Positions 42,055 through 51,698 of a stretch of DNA of 64,000 nucleotides are shown here, one piece after another. The stretch lies in the NCBI RefSeq assembly GCF_011038655.2, contig NZ_CP064954.1, positions 930,001-994,000 of the forward strand. Direction: 5' to 3'. The stretch's first letter is position 1. Every line of letters starts with the position of its first letter. The translations under genes and the position numbers were made by a program. Origin of the DNA: Corynebacterium lizhenjunii (GTDB lineage Bacteria; Actinomycetota; Actinomycetes; Mycobacteriales; Mycobacteriaceae). The notes under the pieces were generated by a model. That model made no database searches and was not told where the DNA came from. It saw nothing but the letters and a program-made list of their open reading frames with translations.

Positions 42055-42153
42055 AACGCTAAGTAATCATAGCCCATGAGTGAGGCTAGTGTGCAATTGG
42101 GTGGTGGGATGGGGAATGTGCGCGTTGGCAGCGGGGTAGGGAATGGATAAAGC

Positions 42154-42777
42154 CTAGGACACCAGCACCACGATGAGATCCCGTGGGCCGTGGACTCCTT
42201 CGACTCGGGATAGTTCGATATCGGAGGTGGCGGAGGGGCCGGAGATCCAGGTGATGGGGTGCTGGGGATTGAGGCGGGCCACCATTTCTGGAACGCCGTA
42301 GACTATCTGGTCTGCCCGTACGATGACCACGTGCCGGTCGGGGACTAAGGATAAGGCCCGCCGGCCGCATAAGGGGCCGGCTTCTAAGGCAATGGTCCCG
42401 GTTTGCGCGCAGGAGACGTGGCAGGCGGTGACAACGGCATCGACGGAATCGAGGAGACGCGGATCGCTGTCGCGGTTATCGGGGCTGGCGGTGCCCGAAA
42501 AGTTGGCGAATAGTTCCGCGTTGAGGCCCTCTGCGTAGCGGACTTGCGTGCACCCCCGATTGTGGAGGATGTCGGCGATGGTGGCTGGAAGCTGATCCTC
42601 GGCGCACTGGTGAACTTCTGCCTTGTAGTCTTCGAGGCGGTCGATAAGCATGTCTCGCAACTCCTCAGGATTGAGGGTGCCGCTGGTGCGGTAGTCGCGG
42701 GGAACTTCAACAGAAGCGGCAAGCCCTGCGGAGCGTTGAGCGGCGCGGATGCGGGCCAGAATTTCGGAACGCGACAC
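42154..42777 (-). CDS. lutC: LutC-type LUD-domain protein, lactate utilisation
   Basis: A 207-residue protein of the LUD (LutB/LutC, YkgG) family, third component of the LutABC L-lactate-oxidising system, with conserved [20 protein letters not shown] followed by [22 protein letters not shown]. The GTG start shares a base with the lutB stop (TAGTG), so translation is coupled. It is the last gene of the operon; tRNA-Arg lies about 120 bases further on the same strand. Confidence 0.9.
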   Translation of the reverse strand: MSRSEILARIRAAQRSAGLAASVEVPRDYRTSGTLNPEELRDMLIDRLEDYKAEVHQCAEDQLPATIADILHNRGCTQVRYAEGLNAELFANFSGTASPDNRDSDPRLLDSVDAVVTACHVSCAQTGTIALEAGPLCGRRALSLVPDRHVVIVRADQIVYGVPEMVARLNPQHPITWISGPSATSDIELSRVEGVHGPRDLIVVLVS

Positions 42778-44393
42778 TAGTGGGTACCTTCTTCGTGTTG
42801 GTCGGCGGGGATACGGGAGGAAGCGTTGGGGTTAGGGGCGCTGGGGGTGGCGGGGGCATCGGCAGACAAGGCGTTAGACAGGGCGTTGGTGGGCAGCCCC
42901 TCAGCGCGGGCCTGGGCTAGCAGGTCCTGGGCGGCGTCGGTGGCAAACCATTGGCGGAAGGACTGCTTGGGGGGAACGGCGGTATCGCGCGTGGCGGACC
43001 ACCCGGAGAGGAACAGCGGCAGCGAGTCAATGACACCGTTGAAGCCGCCCAGAACCCGGCCCAGGGCCACCAGGTGGGTGACGCGGTTCCATAGCGCAGG
43101 ACGGTCCCACAACAACTGTATGGTCTTAAACAGATAGGGCTCTACCGGCGGGGCGGCGGTGGTCACTTTCTGGTGGCGGTTTTCTAAGATGACCTGGGAA
43201 AGTGGGATTTTGACGGGACAGACCTCATCGCAACGCCCGCACAGTGAACAGGCGTAGGGCAGGGATGCAGAGGGGTCGTGGTGGTCAGCCATTCCCGTCA
43301 GCTGCGGGGTCAGGGCAATGCCAATGGGGCCGGGGTAGACAGAACCGTAGGCGTGGCCGCCGGCTCGCTCATAGACTGGGCAGACATTCAGGCAGGCAGA
43401 ACAACGGATGCATTTGAGCGCCTGGTGGCCCACGGGCGAAGCCAGCGCGGCAGTGCGGCCATTATCCAGCAGGACCACGTGGAAGTTTTGCGGACCATCG
43501 CCGGGGGTGACCCCGGACCACAGGGAGGTGTAGGGGTTCATGCGCTCGGCTGTAGAAGAACGGGGCAGCAGTTGCAAGAATACTTCCAGGTCCTGGAATG
43601 TGGGGACCAGCTTTTCTATCCCCATGACGGTAATCAGGGTCTCCGGCAGGGTCAGGCACATGCGCCCGTTGCCTTCAGATTCCACTACGCTAATGGTGCC
43701 GGTTTCGGCCACGCCAAAGTTCGCCCCGGAAATAGCTACGGTGGCCTTCATGAACTGCTGGCGAAGGAAGACGCGGGCGGCCTCGGCAAGCTCGGGCGGG
43801 TTGGCAGCAAGCGAGGCATCGGTGTGCGGCATGGTGCGCACAAAAATATCGCGAATTTCGGCGCGGTTGCGATGGATGGCGGGCACCAGGATGTGCGAGG
43901 GCTTGTCTTGGCCTAATTGCACAATCAGCTCCGCCAAGTCAGTCTCTTGGGCGTGAATTCCTTCGGCCTCTAAGTGCTCGTTGAGTCCAATCTCCTGAGT
44001 AGCCATGGACTTGACCTTGACCACGTCGTTGGCGCCGGTAGCGCGGATGAGGCCGGTGATAATCCGGTTGGCCTCTGCGGCGTCACGCGCCCAGTGGACG
44101 GTGCCACCCCGGGCGGTGACCTGCTCTTCGAATTGGAGTAGCAGTTGGTCCATGCGTGCCGCCACGTCGGCTTTGAGCGCCGATCCGGCCGCGCGCAGCT
44201 GCTCCCAATCGGGGGTTTCTGTGACCGCCGCCTGCCGTTTGGTGCGAATGGTGGTGGTGGCGTGCTGCAGGTTGCGACGCTGGGTGGCGTTGTTAAGACC
44301 AGCATGGGCGGCGAAAACAAAGCCACTATCGCCACGCAGGTTTCCCACCGTAGCGGTGGCGCGAGGTGGGAAAGTGTCTGCAAAAGTAGCCAT
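42777..44393 (-). CDS. lutB: LutB-type iron-sulfur protein, lactate utilisation
   Basis: A 538-residue protein. The N-terminal LUD domain ([20 protein letters not shown] and [19 protein letters not shown]) is followed near residues 325-395 by two ferredoxin-type clusters, [19 protein letters not shown] and [17 protein letters not shown], giving two [4Fe-4S] centres, then a C-terminal helical tail. With LutA and LutC it oxidises L-lactate to pyruvate. The ATG overlaps the lutA stop (TAATG). The last ~50 residues are Ala/Pro/Asn-rich and variable and include the dispersed TGCCGATGCC word. Confidence 0.94.
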   Translation of the reverse strand: MATFADTFPPRATATVGNLRGDSGFVFAAHAGLNNATQRRNLQHATTTIRTKRQAAVTETPDWEQLRAAGSALKADVAARMDQLLLQFEEQVTARGGTVHWARDAAEANRIITGLIRATGANDVVKVKSMATQEIGLNEHLEAEGIHAQETDLAELIVQLGQDKPSHILVPAIHRNRAEIRDIFVRTMPHTDASLAANPPELAEAARVFLRQQFMKATVAISGANFGVAETGTISVVESEGNGRMCLTLPETLITVMGIEKLVPTFQDLEVFLQLLPRSSTAERMNPYTSLWSGVTPGDGPQNFHVVLLDNGRTAALASPVGHQALKCIRCSACLNVCPVYERAGGHAYGSVYPGPIGIALTPQLTGMADHHDPSASLPYACSLCGRCDEVCPVKIPLSQVILENRHQKVTTAAPPVEPYLFKTIQLLWDRPALWNRVTHLVALGRVLGGFNGVIDSLPLFLSGWSATRDTAVPPKQSFRQWFATDAAQDLLAQARAEGLPTNALSNALSADAPATPSAPNPNASSRIPADQHEEGTH

Positions 44394-45178
44394 TACAGCA
44401 TCTTCTCCTTCGGGTAGGCGGCGGAGTCTGGGGTCCAGGGGTGGGACTTGGTGGAGGCTAAAATCTCCGCGAGGTGGACGGCGCGGATTCCGGTGCGTTG
44501 GCGCGCGAGAGCACCGGCGATATTCATGAGGCAGGAGGAATCGCCGCCGGTGAGGTACTCCGCCTGGGTGTCTTTAACGTGGCGGGCTTTATCGGCCACC
44601 ATGGCCTGAGAGACTTCCGGGTTCTTGAGGGAAAAGGTGCCGCCAAAGCCGCAGCATTCCTCCACGTTGGCTAACGGGACTAGGTCAATGCCCTCAACTT
44701 GTTCCAGCAGTTGGTAGGGCCTATCGCCTAATTTGAGGAAGCGCAGGCCATGGCAGGAGGAGTGGTAGGTCACCCGGTGGGGGAAGAAGGCGCCCACATT
44801 GGTCACGCCCGCGATGTCTACCAAAAACTCCGGAAGATCGTAGGTCTTGGCGGCTGCTTGTTGGGCACCGGCGACATCGGCAGGCTTTCCATGCCGTTGG
44901 GCCAGCTGCACGTGCTGTTCGCGCACCGCGCCCACGCACGATCCGGAGGCTGCGATCACGTAGTCGATGGAGGGGTCTGCGAAGGCCTCCGCATAAGTGC
45001 GAATCATCCCCAGGGATTCTTTTTGGTAGCCGGTGTTGATGTGCATTTGGCCGCAGCAGGTTTGCGCGGGCGGAAAAACCACCTCATGGCCCAGGCGGGC
45101 AAGGATGAGTGCGGTGGCCTTGTGGGCGTCGGGGAACAAGGCGTCCCCAATGCAGGTGGAAAACAGCGCTATGCGCAT
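44393..45178 (-). CDS. lutA: LutA-type Cys-rich (CCG) protein, lactate utilisation
   Basis: A 261-residue protein with two CCG domains, each ending in a cysteine pair: PPAQTCCGQMHINTGY and VEECCGFGGTFSLKNPEV, with lone Cys in SGSCVGAV and YHSSCHGLRF. These bind an unusual iron-sulfur centre in related reductases. The ATG at 45178 follows GAGGAG at normal spacing and is preferred to the frame that extends to 45295. First gene of lutABC; no lactate permease or LldR regulator gene lies in the window. Confidence 0.93.
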   Translation of the reverse strand: MRIALFSTCIGDALFPDAHKATALILARLGHEVVFPPAQTCCGQMHINTGYQKESLGMIRTYAEAFADPSIDYVIAASGSCVGAVREQHVQLAQRHGKPADVAGAQQAAAKTYDLPEFLVDIAGVTNVGAFFPHRVTYHSSCHGLRFLKLGDRPYQLLEQVEGIDLVPLANVEECCGFGGTFSLKNPEVSQAMVADKARHVKDTQAEYLTGGDSSCLMNIAGALARQRTGIRAVHLAEILASTKSHPWTPDSAAYPKEKML

Positions 45179-45512
45179 GTGGGCTCCTCGCGGTATTTTG
45201 GCTGTGATCAGGTGGTCAATAGTCGGTGGGTAGTCGCAGTCTTTCCCGGGCGATTCTACGCGTGTGGGGCACCTCTTAGCCACTCTGACCTGCATCTATT
45301 TCGCAAGATTGGTGTTGCGAAATTCCTTTGCGACCGCAGAGCAGTGCGGCAGGCGGCGCCTAGGGAAAACGCACGAGGGTGCCGAGGGAAAACGCACGGG
45401 AGCGCCCTGGGAGAGCGCGGGGAAGAGTGGAGAGCAGTCACAGCTGGGAGCGCGCAGTAAAGCCCTGGCCTAATGCAGGTTGGCGCCGGGGCATTGGCTA
45501 CAGTTAGCAGCT
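45179..45512. other. Divergent promoter region lutA/argS
   Basis: These 334 bases separate two divergent genes. A direct repeat AGGGAAAACGCACG (45362 and 45385, 23 bases apart) and a TTGACC -35-like hexamer on the lut strand near 45215 are visible. TACAGT a dozen bases before the argS ATG could be a -10 box of a leaderless transcript. No gene is supported. Confidence 0.5.
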
Positions 45513-47165
45513 ATGACTCCTGCAGATTTGGCTCAATTAATTAGGCAGACCGCCGCCGCAGTGCTGGCGCAGCATGGTCTGGATGCTTCTGTCCTGCCCG
45601 CGCAGGCCACCGTGGAGCGTCCGCGCAACCCGGAGCATGGGGATTACGCCACCAATCTGGCATTGCAGGTGGCTAAGAAGGCTGGTGCCAATCCGCGTGA
45701 GCTAGCGCAGTGGCTTGCCGATGCCCTCATGGCCGAGCCCGCCATTGCCGAGGCCACCGTTGCTGGCCCGGGGTTCCTGAACATCCGTCTGGGCGCAGCT
45801 GCCCAGGGCAAGATTGTTGAAAAGGTCCTCCAGGAAGGCGCGGCATACGGTAATAATGATTCTTTTGCGGGCCAGAAGGTCAACCTGGAGTTCGTCTCTG
45901 CCAACCCTACTGGACCGATCCACTTGGGCGGTACCCGCTGGGCAGCGGTAGGGGATTCGCTGGGCCGGGTACTGGAGGCATCGGGAGCAACGGTTACCCG
46001 GGAGTATTACTTTAATGATCATGGCCGCCAGATTGATCGCTTTTCTAATTCCCTGGTGGCTGCGGCTAAAGGCGAGCCCACACCGGAGGACGGCTACGGC
46101 GGGCAGTATATCCAGGACATTGCCACTGCGGTGCTCAAGGAGCAGCCGCAGGCACTCGACGGGGATGCGGACCAGGTACGGGAGAATTTTCGCGCCGCGG
46201 GCGTGGAGATGATGTTTGCCCACATCAAGGACTCGCTGCACCAGTTCGGCGTGGACTTTGACGTCTACTTCCATGAGAATTCCCTATTCGAATCCGGTGC
46301 CGTGGACAAGGCAGTGGCCCACCTGAAGGACAACTCCCAGCTGTATTTCGCAGACGGTGCGTGGTGGCTGAAATCCACCGACTTTGGCGATGACAAAGAC
46401 CGGGTGGTTATCAAGTCCGACGGGGACGCTGCCTACATTGCCGGCGATATTGCTTATGTGGCAGACAAGTTTGACCGCGGCCATGACCTGGCCATCTACA
46501 TGCTGGGCGCAGACCACCACGGCTATATTGCTCGCCTGCGCGCGGCTGCCGCTGCCATGGGTTATGACCCGCAGCAGGTAGAGGTGCTGATTGGCCAGAT
46601 GGTCAACCTGGTGCGTGATGGCAAGGCGGTGCGTATGTCCAAGCGTGCTGGCACCGTGATTACTTTGGATGATTTGGTAGATGCCATTGGTATTGATGCC
46701 GCGCGCTATTCTTTGGTGCGTTCCTCCGTGGATCAGTCCATTGATATTGACCTGGGCTTGTGGGCCTCGCAGTCCGCGGATAACCCGGTGTATTACGTGC
46801 AGTATGGCCACGCGCGCATTTGCTCCATCCTGCGCAAGGCAGCAGAGATTGGCGTGAGCGCACAGGGCGCTGATCTATCGCTGCTGGTCCATGAGAAGGA
46901 GGGCGATCTGATTCGCACCCTGGGCGAGTTCCCGGCCGTGGTGGCCGCTGCGGCTAGCCTGCGGGAGCCGCACCGTGTGGCCCGCTATGCTGAGGAGCTA
47001 GCTGCGGTATTCCACCGTTTCTATGACCAGTGCCAGGTGCTGCCGAAGGCAGACCAGGCCGCAGAGCCTATCCACGCTGCCCGCTTGGGGCTTGCCGATG
47101 CCGCCCGCCAGGTCCTGGCTAATGCCCTCACCATGGTTGGGGTCAGCGCCCCGGAGAAGATGTAA
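45513..47165 (+). CDS. argS: Arginyl-tRNA synthetase
   Basis: The product has 550 residues. The class I HIGH motif appears as HLGG in [18 protein letters not shown] near residue 132, the actinobacterial variant, and KMSKS as RMSKRAG near 373; the C-terminal anticodon-binding DALR domain ends the protein ([19 protein letters not shown]). It charges tRNA-Arg with arginine. It is followed 11 bases later by lysA, the conserved order in corynebacteria, where the pair is co-transcribed and, in C. glutamicum, arginine/lysine-responsive. Confidence 0.97.
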   Translation: MTPADLAQLIRQTAAAVLAQHGLDASVLPAQATVERPRNPEHGDYATNLALQVAKKAGANPRELAQWLADALMAEPAIAEATVAGPGFLNIRLGAAAQGKIVEKVLQEGAAYGNNDSFAGQKVNLEFVSANPTGPIHLGGTRWAAVGDSLGRVLEASGATVTREYYFNDHGRQIDRFSNSLVAAAKGEPTPEDGYGGQYIQDIATAVLKEQPQALDGDADQVRENFRAAGVEMMFAHIKDSLHQFGVDFDVYFHENSLFESGAVDKAVAHLKDNSQLYFADGAWWLKSTDFGDDKDRVVIKSDGDAAYIAGDIAYVADKFDRGHDLAIYMLGADHHGYIARLRAAAAAMGYDPQQVEVLIGQMVNLVRDGKAVRMSKRAGTVITLDDLVDAIGIDAARYSLVRSSVDQSIDIDLGLWASQSADNPVYYVQYGHARICSILRKAAEIGVSAQGADLSLLVHEKEGDLIRTLGEFPAVVAAAASLREPHRVARYAEELAAVFHRFYDQCQVLPKADQAAEPIHAARLGLADAARQVLANALTMVGVSAPEKM

Positions 47166-47176
47166 GGGGACTTGAC

Positions 47177-48523
47177 GTGACTGAGACTGACTTCAATGAG
47201 TTGCCCGCCCACGTGTGGCCGCAGGGTGCGCGTCGGGAGGAAGACGGCGTAGTGACGCTGGCGGGTGTACCTGCCCCTGAGCTGGCGGCTGAGTTTGGTA
47301 CGCCGCTATATGTTTTTGATGAGGATGACTTCCGCCTGCGGTGCAGGGATATGGCTGCGGCCTTTGGCGGGCCGGAGAACGTGCATTATGCCTCCAAGGC
47401 GTTTCTTAGCACCCGCGTTGTGCGCTGGGTTAACGAGGAAGGCTTGTGTCTGGATGTAGCCAGTGTGAACGAGGCCAAGGTAGCGCTCGCTGGTGGGTTC
47501 CCGGCGCAGCGCATGACCGCGCACGGAAATAATAAGGGACAGGACTATCTGGAGCTGTGCGTGTCTGCTGGCGTGGGCCATGTGGTGCTGGATAATGAAG
47601 GTGAGCTGGCCCGCCTCAATGAGGTAGCTGCAGCTGCGGGCCGGGTGCAAAATGTGATGATCCGCGTCAAGCCCGGCGTGGATGCGCATACCCATGAGTT
47701 CGTGGCTACCGCGCATGAAGACCAGAAGTTTGGCATCTCCTTGGCTACCGGTGCGGCTTTTGCGGCGGCTCAGGCCTGTTTGGAGGCCAGCCACTTGAAT
47801 CTGGTGGGCTTGCACTGCCACGTGGGTTCCTCGGTGTTTAACGCTGAAGGTTTTAAATTGGCTGCTGAGCGGGTGCTGTCCTTGTACAAGCGTATCCACA
47901 CTGAACTGGGAGTAAGCCTGCCAGAGTTGGACTTGGGCGGCGGGTTTGGCATCCCGTACATGGAGTATGAGGAAGCCCTTGATGTAGCCGCGTTGGCTGC
48001 GGATCTGCTGGCAGCTGTGGGCCGTACCGCAGCCGAACTCGGCATTGCGGCACCAAAGGTGTTGGTGGAACCGGGCCGTTCCCTGGTGGGTGGCAGTGCG
48101 GTGACGCTGTACCGTGTGGGCACGGTTAAGGATGTTGAAACCGGCAAGGATGATCTGCCAGTGCGCCGCTACCTCTCCGTCGATGGCGGTATGTCCGATA
48201 ATATCCGCCCCGCTTTGTACGAGTCAGAATATGATGTCCGTCTAGTCAACCGCGACTCTGAGGCCCCATTGGTGGATTCGCGCATTGTAGGTTTCCACTG
48301 TGAATCTGGGGACATTTTGGTTAACGAGCGGCGTCTGCCCGGGGACATTACTACCGGCGATTTGGTGGCTTTTGCTACCACGGGTGCGTATCAATACATG
48401 ATGTCTTCGCGGTATAACGGCGCGCTGCGCCCGGCAGTGGTCTCGGTACGCCGCGGCCAGGCTAGCTTGATGTTGCGCCGGGAGACTATTGATGACCTCT
48501 TGGCATTGGATGTCGATCTCTAA
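47177..48523 (+). CDS. lysA: Diaminopimelate decarboxylase
   Basis: Last step of lysine synthesis: meso-diaminopimelate to L-lysine and CO2, PLP-dependent. The product has 448 residues. The PLP lysine lies in [10 protein letters not shown] near residue 75; the His/Gly motif [14 protein letters not shown], the phosphate-binding [24 protein letters not shown] and the dimer-partner [11 protein letters not shown] follow in the expected order. The start is GTG with AAGGGGA upstream, 11 bases after argS. Confidence 0.97.
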   Translation: MTETDFNELPAHVWPQGARREEDGVVTLAGVPAPELAAEFGTPLYVFDEDDFRLRCRDMAAAFGGPENVHYASKAFLSTRVVRWVNEEGLCLDVASVNEAKVALAGGFPAQRMTAHGNNKGQDYLELCVSAGVGHVVLDNEGELARLNEVAAAAGRVQNVMIRVKPGVDAHTHEFVATAHEDQKFGISLATGAAFAAAQACLEASHLNLVGLHCHVGSSVFNAEGFKLAAERVLSLYKRIHTELGVSLPELDLGGGFGIPYMEYEEALDVAALAADLLAAVGRTAAELGIAAPKVLVEPGRSLVGGSAVTLYRVGTVKDVETGKDDLPVRRYLSVDGGMSDNIRPALYESEYDVRLVNRDSEAPLVDSRIVGFHCESGDILVNERRLPGDITTGDLVAFATTGAYQYMMSSRYNGALRPAVVSVRRGQASLMLRRETIDDLLALDVDL

Positions 48524-48582
48524 GGGTTAGGGAAGACCTGTAGGAGAGGGAAGGTGCGGGGGTGCGTGTGGCGGCCCCGCGC

Positions 48583-48613
48583 TTGCACAACTAGACCGAG
48601 AGGTCTGTATGAT
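48583..48613 (+). promoter_or_regulatory. hom promoter with McbR-like operator
   Basis: -35 TTGCAC (48583-48588) and -10 TATGAT (48608-48613) are 19 bases apart. Between them lies TAGAC-CGAGAG-GTCTG (48592-48607), nine of ten defined bases of the McbR consensus TAGAC-N6-GTCTA. McbR represses hom and sulfur-amino-acid genes in C. glutamicum, so this is a very plausible operator. Confidence 0.75.
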
Positions 48614-48650
48614 TATGCGGGTAATCGACCACCCGCGAGAGGGGAGCATC

Positions 48651-49991
48651 ATGGCTGAGAATCAGGCAGCAACGACCTATGGCAACGGCAAGGGCGCAGG
48701 CGCGACTGTAGGAATCGCGCTGCTGGGTATGGGCACCGTGGGTGCAGAGGTCTTTCGCCTGATTCATGAAAACGCTGCGGACTTTGCCCAGCGTATTGGC
48801 GGCCCTGTAGAGGTGCGTGGGGTAGCGGTCTCTGATACTTCCAAACCGCGCCCGGGTGTACCGGCCGAATTGTTGACCACGGACGCTCACGCGCTGGTGC
48901 AGCGCGAGGACGTGGATGTGGTGGTCGAAGTCATTGGTGGCATCGACTACCCGCGCGAGCTGGTGTTGGCTGCGCTCAATGCCGGCAAGTCTGTGGTGAC
49001 TGCGAATAAGGCCCTGGTAGCAGCGCACGCTGATGAGCTTGCCGCGGCTGCCGATGCCGCTGGTGTGGACCTCTTCTTTGAAGCTGCTGTGGCGGCCGCG
49101 ATCCCGGTGGTGGGCATGCTGCGTCGGTCCCTGGCGGGCGACAAGATCAAGCGTATTTCTGGCATTGTTAACGGCACCACCAACTTTATTCTGGACGCCA
49201 TGGAGTCCACCGGTGCCAGCTATGAGGACGCCCTGGCAGAGGCCACCCGTCTGGGATATGCAGAGGCGGATCCCACCGCGGATGTGGAAGGCCATGACGC
49301 CGCCTCCAAGGCGGCTATCCTGGCCTCCCTGGGCTTCTATACCCGCGTGACCTTTGATGATGTTCACTGTGAGGGAATTTCCTCTATTACCGCAGCTGAT
49401 ATTGCCGCGGCCAACCAGGCCGGATACTCCATCAAGCTGTTGGCTATTTGTGAACGCCTAGAAGGCGAGGATGGCCGGGAGTATGTCAATGCCCGCGTGC
49501 ACCCCACCTTGGTGCCGAAGGAGCACCCACTGGCCTCGGTCAACCAGTCCTATAACGCCATCTTCGTGGAGGCTGAGGCTGCCGGGTCCTTGATGTTCTA
49601 CGGCAACGGCGCTGGCGGTAACCCGACGGCATCGGCAGTGTTGGGTGATGTAGTGGGTGCCGCACGCAACAAGGTCCACGGCGGCCGCGCCCCGGAGGAC
49701 AATACTTACGCCGCACTGCCATTGGCTGACTTTGGCCAGGTCTCTACCCGCTACCACATTGACATGGACGTCGCTGACCGCACCGGGGTTCTCGCGGCTA
49801 TCTCCAATGTCTTTGCAGACGCCGGGGTCTCCCTGCGCACCGTGCGCCAAGAGGACCGTGGGGACGTTGCCCGCTTGATCGTGGTGACGCACTCCGCGCG
49901 AGAGAAGGACTTGGAAGACATCGTGGCCCGGCTGGAGACCCTGGCGGACGTTCACGCGGTCAATTCTGTTATCCGCCTAGACAACGCCTAA
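48651..49991 (+). CDS. hom: Homoserine dehydrogenase
   Basis: NAD(P)H-dependent reduction of aspartate semialdehyde to homoserine, branch point to threonine, isoleucine and methionine. A 446-residue protein, as in C. glutamicum. The Rossmann motif GIALLGMGTVGAEVF is followed by TANKALVAAH with the catalytic Lys, RISGIVNGTTNFIL, and a C-terminal ACT domain (DMDVADRTGVLAAIS, about 367-445) for threonine feedback. The ATG at 48651 has GAGGGGAG upstream. thrB follows after 30 bases. Confidence 0.97.
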   Translation: MAENQAATTYGNGKGAGATVGIALLGMGTVGAEVFRLIHENAADFAQRIGGPVEVRGVAVSDTSKPRPGVPAELLTTDAHALVQREDVDVVVEVIGGIDYPRELVLAALNAGKSVVTANKALVAAHADELAAAADAAGVDLFFEAAVAAAIPVVGMLRRSLAGDKIKRISGIVNGTTNFILDAMESTGASYEDALAEATRLGYAEADPTADVEGHDAASKAAILASLGFYTRVTFDDVHCEGISSITAADIAAANQAGYSIKLLAICERLEGEDGREYVNARVHPTLVPKEHPLASVNQSYNAIFVEAEAAGSLMFYGNGAGGNPTASAVLGDVVGAARNKVHGGRAPEDNTYAALPLADFGQVSTRYHIDMDVADRTGVLAAISNVFADAGVSLRTVRQEDRGDVARLIVVTHSAREKDLEDIVARLETLADVHAVNSVIRLDNA

Positions 49992-50021
49992 GCACAGCTG
50001 CATTAAAGGAGACACACCCGC

Positions 50022-50951
50022 ATGAGCACCGATATTGAAGTAGGCACCAAAGCGATAGTGAAGGTCCCTGCGTCCTCGGCAAACCTGGGCCCGGGCTATG
50101 ACACCTTGGGCATCGCGCTTTCGCTTTATGACACGGTGGAGGTGGAGGTAACTCGCTCCGGCCTGGCGGTGGAGATCTTTGGCGAAGGGGCGCAGGAGCT
50201 GCCGCGCGATGACTCGCACCTGGTGGTCAAGGCCATCCGCTCTGCGCTCAAGGCTGCCGATGTTGCGGCTCCAGGCCTGCGGGTGGTCTGTCATAACAAT
50301 ATCCCGCAGTCCCGGGGCCTGGGCTCGTCGGCTTCGGCTGCGGTGGCCGGGGTTGCCGCAGGCAACGGGCTGGCGGGCTCGCCGCTGTCGGTGGAACAGC
50401 TGGTGCAGCTATCTACGGCTTTTGAGGGGCACCCGGATAATTCCTCGGCTTCCGTTTTGGGCGGGGCCGTGGTGTCGTGGACCACGGTGCCGGTGGATGG
50501 GCGGTCGCTGCCGGAGTATAAGGCCGCCTCCATCCCGGTGCATCCAGATATTCGCGCGACCGCACTGGTGCCGGATTTCTACGCCTCTACCCAGGCCGTG
50601 CGCCGCGTGCTGCCCTCGCACGTCACGCATGGCGATGCCGCCTTCAACGTCTCCCGCACAGCCGTCCAGGTTGCCGCCTTGCAGCACTACCCGGATTTGT
50701 TGTGGGAAGGCACGCGTGATCGTCTGCACCAGCCTTATCGTGCGGACGTGCTGCCGGTAACGGCGGAGTGGGTCAATCGCCTGCGCAACCGTGGCTATGC
50801 CGCCTATCTATCTGGGGCTGGGCCCACCGTGATGGTGCTGCATACCGAACCCGTGGAACCGGCGGTGCTGGAGGATGCCCGCGCCCAAGGCCTGCGGGTG
50901 CTTGAACTCGACGTGGCCGGGCCGGTGAGCGTGGAGGTCACCCAGGCTTAG
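50022..50951 (+). CDS. thrB: Homoserine kinase
   Basis: ATP-dependent phosphorylation of homoserine, committing carbon to threonine. The 309-residue GHMP kinase carries the nucleotide loop [16 protein letters not shown] near residues 89-104, the N-terminal [19 protein letters not shown] motif, and the late [12 protein letters not shown] motif. AAAGGAGA precedes the ATG. Second gene of hom-thrB; its last bases overlap the convergent arnR gene, so the two stops interlock. Confidence 0.97.
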   Translation: MSTDIEVGTKAIVKVPASSANLGPGYDTLGIALSLYDTVEVEVTRSGLAVEIFGEGAQELPRDDSHLVVKAIRSALKAADVAAPGLRVVCHNNIPQSRGLGSSASAAVAGVAAGNGLAGSPLSVEQLVQLSTAFEGHPDNSSASVLGGAVVSWTTVPVDGRSLPEYKAASIPVHPDIRATALVPDFYASTQAVRRVLPSHVTHGDAAFNVSRTAVQVAALQHYPDLLWEGTRDRLHQPYRADVLPVTAEWVNRLRNRGYAAYLSGAGPTVMVLHTEPVEPAVLEDARAQGLRVLELDVAGPVSVEVTQA

Positions 50952-51664
50952 CTTGCCGGTTCCCCCGCTGGCGCCTTGGCCACCTGTATGTGACAGGTGC
51001 CATTGCCAGACTTGGGCACCAGGCGCAAGGCAAGTTTGCCGTCAAGATCCCGCTGGGCTATTTCTTGCAAGTAGCCCTCGTGCACCGCGCAGATGAAGGG
51101 GGAGGGCTCCACACCAGAGGAGACGAAGGGGCAGGCGTGGAGTTCCATGGGGGCTTGGCCGGTGGCTTCTAATTCACTGACGTTGATGGTGGGATCGAAG
51201 CCCATGTCGCGCATTTTGCGATAGACAGGCTCCAGGGGGTCTTGGCCCACTAGGTGTGGGGAGGACACGGACTGCGCCCAGCGGCGACCAATTTCGCGGG
51301 CCTGCTGGGACTGAAAGTCCTCCAGTTCCGATTTTTCTGCCAACATCTGGGCCATCAAGCTAATCAGGGCAATGTATTCCTCCGCGATGGAGCGATTATC
51401 GGGGATACGGACCTGGAAAATCAACGACGGCCGACCGCGGCCTTTAGCAGGTGCAGTAATCACGCGCACGGCCCCGACGTGTAACAGCTCGTCTAAATGC
51501 CCGCGAGCGGTGTTGACGTGCATACCTAGGGCGGCGGCAATGTCCTGTGCGCGGGCACCTTGCGGGAAGGTTTGCAAGGTGTTGAGTACCTCGCGCTGTT
51601 TGGGTGAAAGGCGCAGCGCTTCGGGAAAGAGCTCGGTTGAAGACCTGGGGGAGGTAGGCATCAT
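50948..51664 (-). CDS. arnR: ArnR-like iron-sulfur regulator of nitrate respiration
   Basis: The product has 238 residues. The N-terminal winged helix (residues ~18-82) has [22 protein letters not shown]. The C-terminal part carries exactly three cysteines, 178, 192 and 224, in HACPF, FICAV and GTCHI, suiting an Fe-S cluster. In C. glutamicum ArnR, encoded between hom-thrB and the nar operon, represses narKGHJI and hmp under aerobic conditions via such a cluster; position and Cys pattern agree. TAAAAT a few bases before the ATG suggests a leaderless promoter between it and modBC. Confidence 0.85.
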   Translation of the reverse strand: MMPTSPRSSTELFPEALRLSPKQREVLNTLQTFPQGARAQDIAAALGMHVNTARGHLDELLHVGAVRVITAPAKGRGRPSLIFQVRIPDNRSIAEEYIALISLMAQMLAEKSELEDFQSQQAREIGRRWAQSVSSPHLVGQDPLEPVYRKMRDMGFDPTINVSELEATGQAPMELHACPFVSSGVEPSPFICAVHEGYLQEIAQRDLDGKLALRLVPKSGNGTCHIQVAKAPAGEPAS

Positions 51665-51698
51665 GCGAGTTATTTTACTCCACTGGGGGCGTAGAAAA

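Noticed and set aside
41853-42077. A 74-codon frame overlapping the tRNA
   Set aside because: It runs through the tRNA-Arg gene and has no start-site support.
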